64,000 nucleotides of DNA from Lachnospiraceae bacterium (GCA_022791635.1 JAAVZL010000033.1:62001-126000); one strand, 5' to 3'. Positions 25,330 to 35,002 are shown, counted from the stretch's first letter. Notes: a model not told the origin generated them from the sequence alone. Numbers and translations: made by a program.

Positions 25330-26856
25330 CTAAAATTTAAACATATTGGAAAACATATACATCCCCGCTGCTGCAAGAAGAAGCAGGGCCGTGGCAGCGG
25401 TTCCGGCAAATATCCGCCGGGGCAGGGTGGGCTTATCTTGGCACGTTTCCAGGTAAAGCCCCAGATAGATGACTCCCAGCAAAGCGGTGGGAACAATATA
25501 CCGAAAATCCATGGTACAGCCATAGGGCAGCCGTACATTCAAAATCAGGTGGTTCAGATAAATCCAGAGCCAGAGCCCCGGAAGTCCCAGGAAAAGAAGC
25601 TGTGCTTTCACGGAAGTCTTAAAAGCTCCCTCCTTCCACCCGCGGACACAGACCGCCGCGGCCGCGTACAGGGCCTGTACCACCAGAATCAGGTTGCAGA
25701 CAATCAGCACCGCCGCCGGCCACTCCTCCACATGGTGGTATTCGAACTCTCCCACAACCGCCGACTTTATAAGGTAAAAATTTAAATTGTACTCCTCAAA
25801 GGGATTTAAGTACACCGGCGACAGCAGCCTGCCAATGGGAAAGAGCAAAAACCGCTCCGCAAAGCCGTGATCCCCGCAATAAACATTTTCCCCTGGCTGA
25901 AGAACAAAATTCAGTCCCTGGCCAAACATCACATAGTTGCGAATGGGATAATAAAGTCCGATGGGCATGGCAATGCAGGCAAAGACGAAAAACTGGCAGA
26001 CGAGCTGCTTCCACCCTCCCTCCTTCACGGCTCTTACAAGCCTCACAAGCATGAAAATACCCGTAAAGGCGGCAAAAAGCGCACAGGAAATCTTGGTGAA
26101 GATTCCGAAGCCAAACCCCAAAGCCAGGGCGATGATATTGCCGTAGGTGGGATTTCGATACCAGCGGATGGTATACAGAATAATCCAGGTCATAAAAAAG
26201 GTCACCAGAGCGTCGTTGTTCACCCAACCTCCAAGCATATAGTGGATGGGCAAAAAGGCGCAGACGGACAGGGCAATCACTGTGGCCATTTTCCCAAGCG
26301 CAAGCTCCTTTAAAATCTTTCTGGCGGTCAGGAGGGTAAAGCAGGTGGCCGCACAGGAAATGATTTTCGCACTTTCAAACAGGTAGACCTCGTCCGTAAT
26401 GGAAAGAGCCTTCCCGGTCACCTTCATGGCGCAGGCGGCCAGAATGTGAAAAAACGGCGGATGATAGTACTGCCCCGCATTTTCCAGAGGCAGAGCCCCT
26501 GTCTCAAATATTTTCAGCACATAGGAGGCATGTCCGTAATATCCCACTGTGGTAATCTCGCCCAGATCATGGTAAGCCGTGTAGGTGGGCTTGTACAGTA
26601 CAAACCCAATCCGCATCATAAGGCCTGCCAAAAGAATAACAGAAACCAGCCCTTTGTAAGACAAACGCTTACAAAAGGCCAGAATCACCACACCTATTCC
26701 TATCAGTATCATCAAATGCCACAGAATCGGCTGAATGAGATCTCTGTCGTTTAGAATTCCCTTCTTCATAAAGGTCCAGAACAAAACGACAATGACAGCC
26801 AGCGTAAGCCCTTCCAGGGCAAACTCCTGCCCAAAGGCCATAAGCTTCTTTTTCAT
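25330..26856 (-). CDS. Membrane glycosyltransferase-like protein (PMT/GT39-like fold)
   Basis: This 508-residue protein has about ten hydrophobic helices and resembles the polytopic GT-C glycosyltransferases that use lipid-linked sugars. An acidic motif in the first outside loop (TAYHDLGEITTVGYYGHA) and the later YYHPPFFH fit the catalytic region of that fold. The start at 26856 lies 15 bases after the galE stop, with only a weak ribosome-binding site (AAAGAG). Linkage with galE suggests transfer of a galactose-type sugar to a surface molecule; this is inference. Confidence 0.75.
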   Translation of the reverse strand: MKKKLMAFGQEFALEGLTLAVIVVLFWTFMKKGILNDRDLIQPILWHLMILIGIGVVILAFCKRLSYKGLVSVILLAGLMMRIGFVLYKPTYTAYHDLGEITTVGYYGHASYVLKIFETGALPLENAGQYYHPPFFHILAACAMKVTGKALSITDEVYLFESAKIISCAATCFTLLTARKILKELALGKMATVIALSVCAFLPIHYMLGGWVNNDALVTFFMTWIILYTIRWYRNPTYGNIIALALGFGFGIFTKISCALFAAFTGIFMLVRLVRAVKEGGWKQLVCQFFVFACIAMPIGLYYPIRNYVMFGQGLNFVLQPGENVYCGDHGFAERFLLFPIGRLLSPVYLNPFEEYNLNFYLIKSAVVGEFEYHHVEEWPAAVLIVCNLILVVQALYAAAAVCVRGWKEGAFKTSVKAQLLFLGLPGLWLWIYLNHLILNVRLPYGCTMDFRYIVPTALLGVIYLGLYLETCQDKPTLPRRIFAGTAATALLLLAAAGMYMFSNMFKF

Positions 26857-26870
26857 TTCACTTGCTCTTT

Positions 26871-27887
26871 CTATTCCTCGTACCCGTTTGGATTCATGGA
26901 CTGCCATCTCCAGGAATCCTCGCACATCTCCTCAATTCCGTTCTCAGCCTCCCAGCCAAGCTCTGCCTTGGCCTTGGCCGGATCCGCATAGCAGGTGGCA
27001 ATATCCCCCGGACGGCGAGGCTTTACCGCATAGGGAATCTTCTTTCCGCAGGCCTTCTCAAAGGCATGCACCACATCCAGCACGCTGTAGCCCTTGCCGG
27101 TACCCAGATTGTAGATGAGTACACCCTTTTTCTCCTCCAGCTTCTTGATGGCGGCCACATGGCCCTTTGCCAGATCCACCACATGGATATAATCCCGCAC
27201 GCCGGTTCCGTCCGGGGTGTCATAATCGTCTCCAAATACCCCGAGACACTCCAGCTTGCCGATGGCCACCTGTGCCACATAGGGTACCAGGTTGTTGGGG
27301 ATTCCCTTGGGATCCTCCCCCATAAGGCCGCTCTTGTGGGCGCCGATGGGGTTAAAATAGCGAAGCAGAATCACATTCCATTCCGGATCGGAGACATGAA
27401 TGTCCTCCAGCACCTGCTCCAGCATGCCCTTGGTCTGGCCGTAGGGATTGGTAATCTTGCCCTTGGGGCATTCCTCCGTAATGGGGATAAAGGCCGGATC
27501 CCCGTACACGGTAGCGGAGGAGCTGAATACGATATTCTTCACGTTGTGCTTACGCATCACATCGCAGAGCACCAGGGTTCCCGCGATATTGTTATAGTAA
27601 TACTCAATGGGCTTTGCCACCGACTCGCCCACTGCCTTAAGTCCTGCAAAATGAATGACGGAGTCAATCTGCTCCTTCTCAAAAATCTGATTGAGAGCCT
27701 CCCGATCCAGAATATCCGCCTCATAGAATGTGGGCTTCTTTCCTGTGATCTGCTCGATCCGGTCCATGGATTTTCTGCTGGCATTGTAGAGATTGTCCAC
27801 CACAACCACCTCATAGCCTGCCTCCAAAAGCTCCACACAGGTATGACTTCCGATAAAGCCCGCACCGCCTGTCACTAAAATTGACAT
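26871..27887 (-). CDS. galE: UDP-glucose 4-epimerase
   Basis: This 338-residue extended SDR enzyme interconverts UDP-glucose and UDP-galactose. The NAD-binding GGAGFIGSH is at the N terminus, catalytic Ser is in FSSSATVYG, and the catalytic YxxxK is YGQTK. Length is typical. The start at 27887 has an AGGAGG-like site. It is the first gene of the group leading to the glycosyltransferase-like and DUF1846 genes. Confidence 0.96.
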   Translation of the reverse strand: MSILVTGGAGFIGSHTCVELLEAGYEVVVVDNLYNASRKSMDRIEQITGKKPTFYEADILDREALNQIFEKEQIDSVIHFAGLKAVGESVAKPIEYYYNNIAGTLVLCDVMRKHNVKNIVFSSSATVYGDPAFIPITEECPKGKITNPYGQTKGMLEQVLEDIHVSDPEWNVILLRYFNPIGAHKSGLMGEDPKGIPNNLVPYVAQVAIGKLECLGVFGDDYDTPDGTGVRDYIHVVDLAKGHVAAIKKLEEKKGVLIYNLGTGKGYSVLDVVHAFEKACGKKIPYAVKPRRPGDIATCYADPAKAKAELGWEAENGIEEMCEDSWRWQSMNPNGYEE

Positions 27888-28155
27888 AAACCTTTTTCCT
27901 CCTTTTTGCCTGCTTTCCCTTCAAATGCATTCCGTTTGAAATTCCTTTCTAAATATAGCATGGTTTTGGGGCAGGTGCAAGAGACTTCCCCTTTAAAATA
28001 CTCTCGCTTTTGCCTTTCTTTTACCATCCCTGCACATTTCATAAGATTTTAATCTTATCTTAAGCTTTCCAGACTGGATTTTTCTACCTGCCTGTGCTAT
28101 GCTTACCCTCAGTAAACAACGAGGTTTCCAATCAGAAAACGAGGTTATCAAAGCC

Positions 28156-28683
28156 ATGCGATACATAAAACCTATCCTAAAACCCTTTTCCTTCCTGCCG
28201 GCCCTATTTATGCTGTATGTGATCTTTCAGCTCTCCGCCCAGCCCGGTGAGATCTCCGGGAACTTAAGCTACCGGGCCACTCATAAGCTCCTGGAGATTA
28301 CCTGTGAATCCTTTGAGACAGGCTGGAGCGCCGCGGAGCTGAATCTTTACACGGAAATGTTTCATCCCTATGTGAGGAAGCTGGCCCATATTACGGAGTA
28401 TTTTCTGCTGGCCGTGTGCGTCTCCTTTCCTCTGTATGTCTACCGCCTGCGGGGTATTGCCCTCACCATCCTGGCGGGAGGCTTCTGTGTGGCCTGCGCC
28501 TGTCTGGACGAATACCATCAGTCCTTTGTGGCCGGCCGGGGACCTTCCAGCAGGGATGTGATGATTGACAGCATCGGAATTCTTGCAGGCGTGATCCTGG
28601 TGCGGATTGTCTGCTTTATCGGGCGGGTCACCGTATTTCGGGAGCGAAAGCCCCGAAGAAAGCTGCGAAAAGTGGGGAGATAA
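28156..28683 (+). CDS. VanZ-like family membrane protein
   Basis: This 175-residue protein with four hydrophobic segments shows the VanZ-like signature CLDEYHQSFVAGRGPSSRDVMIDSIG. It includes KLAHITEYFLLAV, with the conserved HxxEY-type residues. VanZ proteins are linked to low-level glycopeptide resistance and cell-surface functions, but members with this context are uncharacterised. The start at 28156 has GAGGTT upstream; an earlier in-frame ATG at 28099 is less likely. It ends 4 bases before the PucR gene. Confidence 0.85.
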   Translation: MRYIKPILKPFSFLPALFMLYVIFQLSAQPGEISGNLSYRATHKLLEITCESFETGWSAAELNLYTEMFHPYVRKLAHITEYFLLAVCVSFPLYVYRLRGIALTILAGGFCVACACLDEYHQSFVAGRGPSSRDVMIDSIGILAGVILVRIVCFIGRVTVFRERKPRRKLRKVGR

Positions 28684-28686
28684 GCT

Positions 28687-30288
28687 ATGAGCGTAACAGT
28701 TGCAGATTTGTTAAGGCTGCCTTCTCTGCGGCAGGCAAAGGTGGTTGCAGGCCATGGAGGCTTGTCCAAGATCGTTTCTTCCATCTCAGTATTGGAATCC
28801 ACGGATCCCGGTGTGCTGGTAGAGGAGGTGTTTCCTCAGGGGGAATATTTCGGCAGCGAAATCGTGATTACAGGGTTCTTAAATATGACAGAGGATGTGG
28901 ATCGGCAGTATATTAATATGAAGCGGCTTGCGGAGGGCGGCGAGGTAGGGCTTATCTTTTACTATGTAGGAGTCTATTTGAAGAAAATCCATCAGCGGTT
29001 GATTGATTTTGCAAATGAGATGGATTTTGTATTGATTGTCATGCCGGAAGGAGATGTAACGCTTCGCTATGGAGAGGTAATTTCGGATGTGATGGATCTC
29101 ATTCTGCGGGATCGGACGCGCAATACCTCTCTTGTCTCGGAGATTCTGGAACGCGTCTCCTCTCTTCCTGCCCATCAGAGAACCGTAAGCACCATTTTGA
29201 AAATGCTGAGTGATCGGATCTCGGCTTCCCTCATTCTGTGCGACGGCTCCTTTCAGATCCAATATTTATGCGCCTGGCCCCGAAGTGCGGAGGCTTCTAT
29301 CAAAAAAGGCTTAAGGGCACTGAATTCCCTTCCGGCGGATCAGAAGTCCGCGGCCTGTGATATTCTTCCGGACAGCCGCCTCTACCACTTCTGTGTGGGC
29401 GGCGATCGAGGTCCCCGGTTTGAGCTCCTTGTTCTTCGGGAGGGAATGCCCCTGGACAGCGCTGTTCTGGCCGAGCTTAAGGATGTGGTGCATCTGGGCG
29501 TCAGCATTTGGGGACAGGAGCAGGGGGAGGTGGCCATCCACGAATTGATCCGGGCCATTTTACAGGACGAGCCTATGAAAATGCAGCAGCTTGCCAATAT
29601 TTTCCACATCAATGTGGCAGATATTCATGAAATGTGGATCCTGCACTGTGAGGAGGAAGAGCTGGAGCGCTTTCGCCGGGAGGGACTTCCTCTGGTCCGG
29701 GAGCATCTGGGGCATTACTGTCATACGGTAGTGGCGGATTTGTATGAGGGTCGGCTTGTGGCCTTTATGGACTGGATTGAGCATTCTCCGGAGCGGATTG
29801 TGATTTCGGGAGATTTGCTGGAGCATTTAAAGGGCTTGGATTTCTCCCTGTCCCTCACTCGCTGTTATCCTCTGAACAGTACTTCCGATGTGCGCCGAAC
29901 CTTCCTGCTCCACCAAGAAACAATCGGGACAGCCAAAAGGATCTGGCCGGATCGGGGCTGTTATACCCTGTCGGAGCTGGAATTTGCAGCAGACTGCCGG
30001 AAGACCTTATCGGAGAGCGAGGCCGCTCTCTCCCAGGCCCTCCTGCCTTTGGAGGTTTTTACCTATGTGCGCGAGGACAATGCACTTCTTAAGACTCTGG
30101 AGGTTTACCTTCTGGATGCCGGAGGCAGTACTTCTGTCTGTGCCGAGCTTCTCTTTCTCCATAAAAACACGGTGAAATACCGGTTAAGCCGTATTCGGGA
30201 TCTACTAGGGTACCCTCTTGACAAGGCTCCGGAGCTCTTCTCCCTTTACCGGGCCATGGCTCTTGACCGGCTTCTCGCTTCGAAATAA
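28687..30288 (+). CDS. PucR-family transcriptional regulator
   Basis: This 533-residue regulator has the PucR N-terminal domain (about residues 1-125, with VADLLRLP and GEIVITGFLN-type motifs). It ends in the PucR helix-turn-helix AELLFLHKNTVKYRLSRIRDLLG. PucR proteins usually activate purine or amide catabolic genes. It lies just upstream of a CodB-like permease, a DUF917 gene and a hydantoinase/oxoprolinase, which are probably its targets. Confidence 0.9.
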   Translation: MSVTVADLLRLPSLRQAKVVAGHGGLSKIVSSISVLESTDPGVLVEEVFPQGEYFGSEIVITGFLNMTEDVDRQYINMKRLAEGGEVGLIFYYVGVYLKKIHQRLIDFANEMDFVLIVMPEGDVTLRYGEVISDVMDLILRDRTRNTSLVSEILERVSSLPAHQRTVSTILKMLSDRISASLILCDGSFQIQYLCAWPRSAEASIKKGLRALNSLPADQKSAACDILPDSRLYHFCVGGDRGPRFELLVLREGMPLDSAVLAELKDVVHLGVSIWGQEQGEVAIHELIRAILQDEPMKMQQLANIFHINVADIHEMWILHCEEEELERFRREGLPLVREHLGHYCHTVVADLYEGRLVAFMDWIEHSPERIVISGDLLEHLKGLDFSLSLTRCYPLNSTSDVRRTFLLHQETIGTAKRIWPDRGCYTLSELEFAADCRKTLSESEAALSQALLPLEVFTYVREDNALLKTLEVYLLDAGGSTSVCAELLFLHKNTVKYRLSRIRDLLGYPLDKAPELFSLYRAMALDRLLASK

Positions 30289-30308
30289 TTCTGTTTTCAC
30301 CGGCTGCC

Positions 30309-30326
30309 TTTGTCCTTTCGGACAAA
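30309..30326 (+). terminator. Weak terminator-like hairpin after pucR
   Basis: TTTGTCC and GGACAAA pair around TTTC just after the pucR stop; a T-rich stretch (TATTTTTGTC) follows about 12 bases later. Confidence 0.4.
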
Positions 30327-30361
30327 TCGCGGCCTGTATTTTTGTCTCTTTTTCACTTTAT

Positions 30362-30386
30362 AGCGGTAACGTGACAGAAGTATAAT
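30362..30386 (+). promoter_or_regulatory. Candidate promoter with possible PucR site
   Basis: TATAAT at 30381-30386 has no proper -35 box; that place is taken by AGCGGTAACGTGACA (30362-30376). A near copy, AGCGTTACGTGACT, lies at 31106-31119 before the DUF917 gene. An activator site is a reasonable guess. Confidence 0.4.
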
Positions 30387-30426
30387 GTTACGGAACTTAG
30401 ACTTTACATAAGAGGAGTGAAAGATT

Positions 30427-31104
30427 ATGAATGACAAAAGTACTGGTTTTGAAGCTACGGCCGAACAGAGGCAGAGCTGAGTCTCCATTGCTATGGTTTG
30501 GGCCGGAGGCATGATCTGTGTTCCCTGTCTGATGGTGGGCGGTGTTCTGTCCGGAGGGGGACTGTCACTTTCGCAGATTGTGATTTCAATCCTGATTGGA
30601 TATGGACTCATCTGTGCTTACATGATTTTTATCGGAATGCAGGCCTGTGATACGGGACTTCCCGTGGCGGTTATGGCCGAGGGCGGTCTGGCCCTCTCTA
30701 ATCTTTTGGGCTTTGACGAGAGCAAATTCAAAACCACCACGGGAATTGCCGGGGCCGTGGGAACTCTTCTTGCCGCCTTTGGCCTGTTAAATGCTTTTCA
30801 GGGCTTTCTCTCCCTGATGTCCGCCCTGATTCCGCCTCTGGCCGGTGTTGTTATTGCGGGCTACTGGATTATATGCAAGGGGAAAAAGGAAAGCTTTCGG
30901 CAGAAAGCCGGCTTCTCTCTTCCGGGTGTGGCCGCATTTACCATTGGAGCCCTTGCCGCCTGCATCACCGGAGGCACTTTCGCTTCCTTTCCCGGTCTGG
31001 TGGCGGCAATGCCGTTTCTCAACACCCCTTTCTTTGTAGGGCCGGTCAACGGGATTGTGCTTTCGCTGGTTGTCTATGCGATACTTAAAAAAATAATAAA
31101 ATAA
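30427..31104 (+). pseudogene. CodB-like permease with nonsense codon and large internal deletion
   Basis: The gene starts normally (MNDKSTGFEA, with GAGGAG upstream) and then meets TGA at 30478-30480 in the context RQS-stop-VSIAMVWAGG. Members of the cytosine/purine/hydantoin permease family have Trp there, so TGG has mutated to TGA. Further on, the frame jumps from the third helix region (DTGLPVAVMA) straight to a late segment (GGLALSNLLGFDESKFKTTT). The product would be about 225 residues against 410-450 expected. The end of the gene is otherwise intact. Confidence 0.85.
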
Positions 31105-31105
31105 A

Positions 31106-31119
31106 AGCGTTACGTGACT
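31106..31119 (+). promoter_or_regulatory. Second copy of the putative PucR-site motif
   Basis: AGCGTTACGTGACT matches AGCGGTAACGTGACA at 30362 with one gap and few changes. It lies about 45 bases before the DUF917 start, followed by a short GTTGCGCAAC hairpin. Confidence 0.35.
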
Positions 31120-31166
31120 TTACTCTTTCGTGCTGTTGCGCAACGACTATCATAGGAGGTATGGAT

Positions 31167-32261
31167 TTGAGAAAGATTGGTATTGCTGAAATCGAAGACA
31201 TTGCCCTGGGCGCAGCGCTCCTGGGGGCAGGCGGCGGCGGCGATCCTTACGTGGGAAAGCTGGTTGCCATTGGCGCCGTAAAAGAATGCGGCCCGGTTAC
31301 ACTGTTAGATCCGGAAGAGGTTCCGGATGACGCCCTGGTAGTTCCCATTGCCATGATGGGCGCGCCTACGGTTCTGTCGGAAAAGGCCATCGGCGGAAAA
31401 GAATATCAGACGCTCTATGATACGGTTTCCACCTTTTACGGGAAGCCCATCTATGCCTTTATGCCCATTGAGGCCGGAGGCGTGAATTCCATGCTCCCCA
31501 TTGCGTCAGCGGCCAGGCTGGGACTGCCTCTGGTGGACTGCGACGGCATGGGACGGGCCTTCCCGGAGCTTCAGATGGTGACCTTTACCATCGGGGGCGG
31601 CTCCGCTACGCCTATGGCCCTGGTAGATGAAAAGGGAAATTCCTGCATCTTCCGCACCATTACCAACAAGTGGACGGAGGAGCTGGCCCGGGCGGTGACT
31701 ATGGCCTGCGGCGGCTCTGTGTCCGTTTCCCTGTTTTCTATGGAAGGGGCTTTTATGAAGCAGTATGCCGTGAAAGGCATTGTCACCCGCAGCCAAACTC
31801 TGGGATCCGCCATCCGTCGGGTAAAGGAAGCCTCTGACTGTACGCCGGAGGAGGAATTTTTACGCATTACTGAGGGCTTTCGCCTCTTTAAAGGAAAAAT
31901 CAGCGACGTGCTCCGGGAGGTTCGGGCCGGCTTTAATTTCGGCAAGGTTCTCCTGGAAGGAATCGGCGACTATAAGGGTAAGTCTGCTTATGTGGAATTT
32001 CAGAATGAAAATCTGACTGCCGCAGTAGAGGGTACTCTCCTTGCCACCACGCCGGATCTTATCTGCCTGGTGGACACAGAGACCTTTCTGCCCGTTCCAA
32101 CAGACGCCCTCAAATACGGAAAACGCGTCATGGTGGTGGGACTTCCCTGTTTCCCCCTTTGGCGGACCGAGGAGGGCCTTAAGCTTGTGGGGCCCCGGTA
32201 TTTCGGCATTGACACGGACTATATTCCGCTTGAGGAACGCTGTAAAGGAGGAGTGCAATAA
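31167..32261 (+). CDS. DUF917 family protein
   Basis: This protein of about 365 residues matches the DUF917 family. It includes LGAGGGGDPYVGK near the N terminus, and MPIEAGGVNSMLPIASAARLGLPLVDCDGMGRAFPE in separate conserved blocks. DUF917 proteins are usually encoded beside hydantoinase/oxoprolinase genes. AGGAGGT touches the ATG at 31161 with no spacer, so the TTG at 31167, 6 bases from the site, is the more likely start. The stop overlaps the next ATG by one base (TAATG). Confidence 0.88.
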   Translation: MRKIGIAEIEDIALGAALLGAGGGGDPYVGKLVAIGAVKECGPVTLLDPEEVPDDALVVPIAMMGAPTVLSEKAIGGKEYQTLYDTVSTFYGKPIYAFMPIEAGGVNSMLPIASAARLGLPLVDCDGMGRAFPELQMVTFTIGGGSATPMALVDEKGNSCIFRTITNKWTEELARAVTMACGGSVSVSLFSMEGAFMKQYAVKGIVTRSQTLGSAIRRVKEASDCTPEEEFLRITEGFRLFKGKISDVLREVRAGFNFGKVLLEGIGDYKGKSAYVEFQNENLTAAVEGTLLATTPDLICLVDTETFLPVPTDALKYGKRVMVVGLPCFPLWRTEEGLKLVGPRYFGIDTDYIPLEERCKGGVQ

Positions 32262-33814
32262 TGTATAAGCTTGGTATTGACGTAGGCGGCACGAATACGG
32301 ATGCCGTCCTGATAGATGAACAGCTTCACGTAGCGGCCAGTGTAAAGCAGCATACCACAGAGGATGTATACAGCGGAATTCTGGCGGCTATCCGCGCCGT
32401 TCTTAAGGAATCCGGTGTAAATCCTTCCGAGATTCGACAAGCGATGCTGGGTACCACGCAGTGTACCAATGCCATTGTCCAGCGAAAAGGACTTGCATCC
32501 ATCGGAATCCTGCGCATTGGCGCTCCTGCTGCCCTTGGCATACCGCCTATGGTAGACTGGGCGGAGGATCTGAAAGCCATTGCTGTAGATACGGCTATGA
32601 TTGGCGGCGGTTTTGAGTATGACGGTAAGGAGCTGGCTCCCTTTGACCGAGAAGGGGCAAAAAGCTTTTTCCTCCGACTGAAGGAAAAGAAAATTCAGTC
32701 TGTCGCTATTTCCTGTGTGTTCTCTACGGTTCGCAATGATCATGAGCTGGAAGCGGCCAAGCTGTGCCGCGAGGTGATGGGGAAGCAGGTTCATGTATCC
32801 ATTTCCAGTGAAATCGGTTCTATGGGGCTGATTGAGAGGGAAAATGCCACCATTTTAAACGCTGCTCTCTATCATGTGGCCGAATCCTTCACTGAGGGCT
32901 TTGCCAGCAGCCTTAAGGATGAAGGAATTTCAGACGCGGATATTTATCTTTCCCAGAATGACGGCACGCTTATGACCATGGAGTATGCCCGGCGTTATCC
33001 AATTCTGACCATTGCCTGTGGACCTACCAACTCCATTCGGGGAGCCTGCTATTTAAGCAGCCTGAAAAATGCCATTGTGGTGGATGTGGGCGGAACCACT
33101 ACAGACCTGGGCGTAATTCAAAATGGCTTTCCCCGGGAATCCGGTGTGGCCGTCACCATCGGCGGCGTTCGCACGAATTTCCGTATGCCGGATGTGATTT
33201 CCATTGGCCTTGGCGGAGGTTCCATTGTTCGAAAGCTTAGCGACGGAAGCGTAACCGTAGGGCCGGATTCCGTCGGCTATCAGATTACGGAAAAGGCCCT
33301 GATCTTTGGCGGGGATGTATGCACGGCTACGGATATTGCAGTGCGGTTAGGACTCGCAAAGCTGGGGGATAAGACAAAGGTTGCACATCTAAGTGAGGAT
33401 TTCTCCAGAAAAGCTATGGCAGCTATTGCAGAGCTTGTGGAAGACAGCCTGGATGCTATGAAGGTCTCCAGTGAGAACGTGGATCTGATTTTGGTGGGCG
33501 GAGGCTCTATTATTCTTCCCGAGAAGATTGCGGGCGCCCGAACCGTCGCAAAGCCGGAAGCCGGCGGTGTGGCAAATGCCATCGGGTCGGCGATTTCCAA
33601 GGTCTCGGGAAATTATGAGAAGCTGGTGGATTATCTCGTGCTTCCACGAGAACAAGCGCTTGAAGAAGCCAAAGCCGAGGCTATGGATCTGGCGGTAGAA
33701 GCCGGCGCCATCCGGGAGACCGTTGAGATTATTGATGTGGAGGATGTTCCCCTGCAATATTATCCGGGCAATACCAATCGGGTGAAGGTAAAGGCTGCCG
33801 GGGATTTGAAGTAA
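32261..33814 (+). CDS. Hydantoinase/oxoprolinase family protein (HyuA-like)
   Basis: This 517-residue protein of the ASKHA-type hydantoinase A/oxoprolinase family is expected to use ATP to open a cyclic amide. Phosphate-binding motifs are GIDVGGTNTDAV at the N terminus and VVDVGGTTTDLG in the second half. HyuA of the oxoprolinase type is longer; this short form typically pairs with DUF917. AGGAGG precedes the start. With the PucR regulator and the broken permease it forms a small catabolic locus for a hydantoin- or purine-like compound. Confidence 0.9.
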   Translation: MYKLGIDVGGTNTDAVLIDEQLHVAASVKQHTTEDVYSGILAAIRAVLKESGVNPSEIRQAMLGTTQCTNAIVQRKGLASIGILRIGAPAALGIPPMVDWAEDLKAIAVDTAMIGGGFEYDGKELAPFDREGAKSFFLRLKEKKIQSVAISCVFSTVRNDHELEAAKLCREVMGKQVHVSISSEIGSMGLIERENATILNAALYHVAESFTEGFASSLKDEGISDADIYLSQNDGTLMTMEYARRYPILTIACGPTNSIRGACYLSSLKNAIVVDVGGTTTDLGVIQNGFPRESGVAVTIGGVRTNFRMPDVISIGLGGGSIVRKLSDGSVTVGPDSVGYQITEKALIFGGDVCTATDIAVRLGLAKLGDKTKVAHLSEDFSRKAMAAIAELVEDSLDAMKVSSENVDLILVGGGSIILPEKIAGARTVAKPEAGGVANAIGSAISKVSGNYEKLVDYLVLPREQALEEAKAEAMDLAVEAGAIRETVEIIDVEDVPLQYYPGNTNRVKVKAAGDLK

Positions 33815-33843
33815 GCATCCTTTTCAAGACAGATTTTCTAAAT

Positions 33844-33885
33844 TAACCGGACCAATGACAAAAAAGCTTGTGGTTGGTCCGGTTA
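33844..33885. terminator. Terminator after the hydantoinase gene
   Basis: A 12-bp stem (33844-33855 with 33874-33885, AACCGGACCAA core) is followed on the plus side by TATTTATCTTTG. It also lies just past the cotJC stop, so it may work in both directions. Confidence 0.75.
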
Positions 33886-33907
33886 TATTTATCTTTGTTC
33901 TTTTTCC

Positions 33908-34525
33908 TTAAAGAGGATTGTGGAACATCTTCTTATCGAATTCCGGATTAAAATAATAGAAGTTCTTTGCATCCAGCTTTTCCTTTGTCATCTCAAGGGC
34001 CTCTCCAAAACGCTGAAAATGCACAATCTCCCTTGCTCTTAGGAATTTAAGAGGCGCTCTCACATCCGGGTCCTCTATGACTCTCAGCAGGTTCTCATAG
34101 ACAGTACGCGCCTTCTGCTCTGCGGCCAGATCCTCGTAGAGATCCGCAAAGGCATCGCCCTTGGACTGGAATTCCAATGCCGTAAAGGGCACTCCTGCCG
34201 CCGCCTGGGGCCATAGACCTGCTGTGTGATCAATATAATAGGCGTCAAAGCCTGCGGTCTTGGCCTGCTCCGGCGTAAGGTCCTTGGTCAGCTGATAAAC
34301 GATGGCGCAGATGATCTCCATATGATTGATTTCCTCGGTTCCAATGTCCGTCAAAAGGCCGCCTACCTTTTTTACCGGCATGGAGTACCGCTGTGCCAGA
34401 TACCGCATGGAAGCGCTGAGCTCCCCGTCAGGGCCGCCGTATTGGCTGATGATGAGCTGCGCTGTCTTTGGACAGGTTTTTCGGATTTTTACCGGATATT
34501 GCAATCGTTTTTCATAAGCCCACAT
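33908..34525 (-). CDS. cotJC: Spore coat protein CotJC (manganese catalase-like)
   Basis: This 205-residue ferritin-like protein belongs to the manganese catalase family found in spore coats. Metal-ligand motifs are TEEINHMEII and the pair EQKARTVYENLL / REIVHFQRFGEAL. The start at 34525 has GGAGGG about 9 bases upstream and overlaps the previous stop by one base. It shows that the organism makes endospores. Confidence 0.95.
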   Translation of the reverse strand: MWAYEKRLQYPVKIRKTCPKTAQLIISQYGGPDGELSASMRYLAQRYSMPVKKVGGLLTDIGTEEINHMEIICAIVYQLTKDLTPEQAKTAGFDAYYIDHTAGLWPQAAAGVPFTALEFQSKGDAFADLYEDLAAEQKARTVYENLLRVIEDPDVRAPLKFLRAREIVHFQRFGEALEMTKEKLDAKNFYYFNPEFDKKMFHNPL

Positions 34526-34977
34526 TAGATTAGCCCTCCTTCCCACGGCGCAGGTCCCTCATCCCACTCATACTTAGGGGATGTGGGATTGCCTGTTATG
34601 ATGGACAACTGGGTCAGGGGATCATATTTTTCTGCGTAATCCGCAAGGCCATCCAGGCGTTTTTGCAAAAGCTCCTTCATAAGTGTTTTGCCCTGCTCAC
34701 AGTCAGGGTGCGTGTCCAGGTAAAGGGTCAGATCGTTGATGGCAAAGCCCACCATAGAGATTTCGTTCATAGCCTTTTCCCGTTCGGACAGACCCGTGCC
34801 ATCCAAAAAGGAGCAGGGAATCTCCTCCGCAGCGTAGAACATCAGATTCAGGCAGGGGAAAATCGTTCCCTGATACAGCGCCGTGTTGAGCTTATAGGGT
34901 TCGCACCATTTCTGCATGGGAAAAGAGCACATTGCCAGCACTTCCGGCGTGCAGACGCACGCGGCAGAATCTTTCAT
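34525..34977 (-). CDS. Fused CotJA-CotJB spore coat protein
   Basis: This 150-residue protein joins two proteins that are separate in Bacillus subtilis. Residues up to about 52 match CotJA (LAMCSFPMQKW, ALYQGTIFPCLN). From about residue 65 the sequence matches CotJB (INDLTLYLDTHPDCEQ, then YDPL). The linker is EIPCSFLDGTGLSE. The ATG at 34977 was preferred because the earlier one touches the AGGAGGT site. It is coupled to cotJC by TAATG overlap. It is predicted to be made in the mother cell late in sporulation. Confidence 0.83.
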   Translation of the reverse strand: MKDSAACVCTPEVLAMCSFPMQKWCEPYKLNTALYQGTIFPCLNLMFYAAEEIPCSFLDGTGLSEREKAMNEISMVGFAINDLTLYLDTHPDCEQGKTLMKELLQKRLDGLADYAEKYDPLTQLSIITGNPTSPKYEWDEGPAPWEGGLI

Positions 34978-35002
34978 AACCATACCTCCTATTCCAGTTC
35001 CG

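Noticed and set aside
30427..30500. In-frame TGA as possible selenocysteine codon
   Set aside because: The position is normally Trp in this permease family, no SECIS-like hairpin follows closely, and the same gene has a large deletion; a nonsense mutation is simpler.
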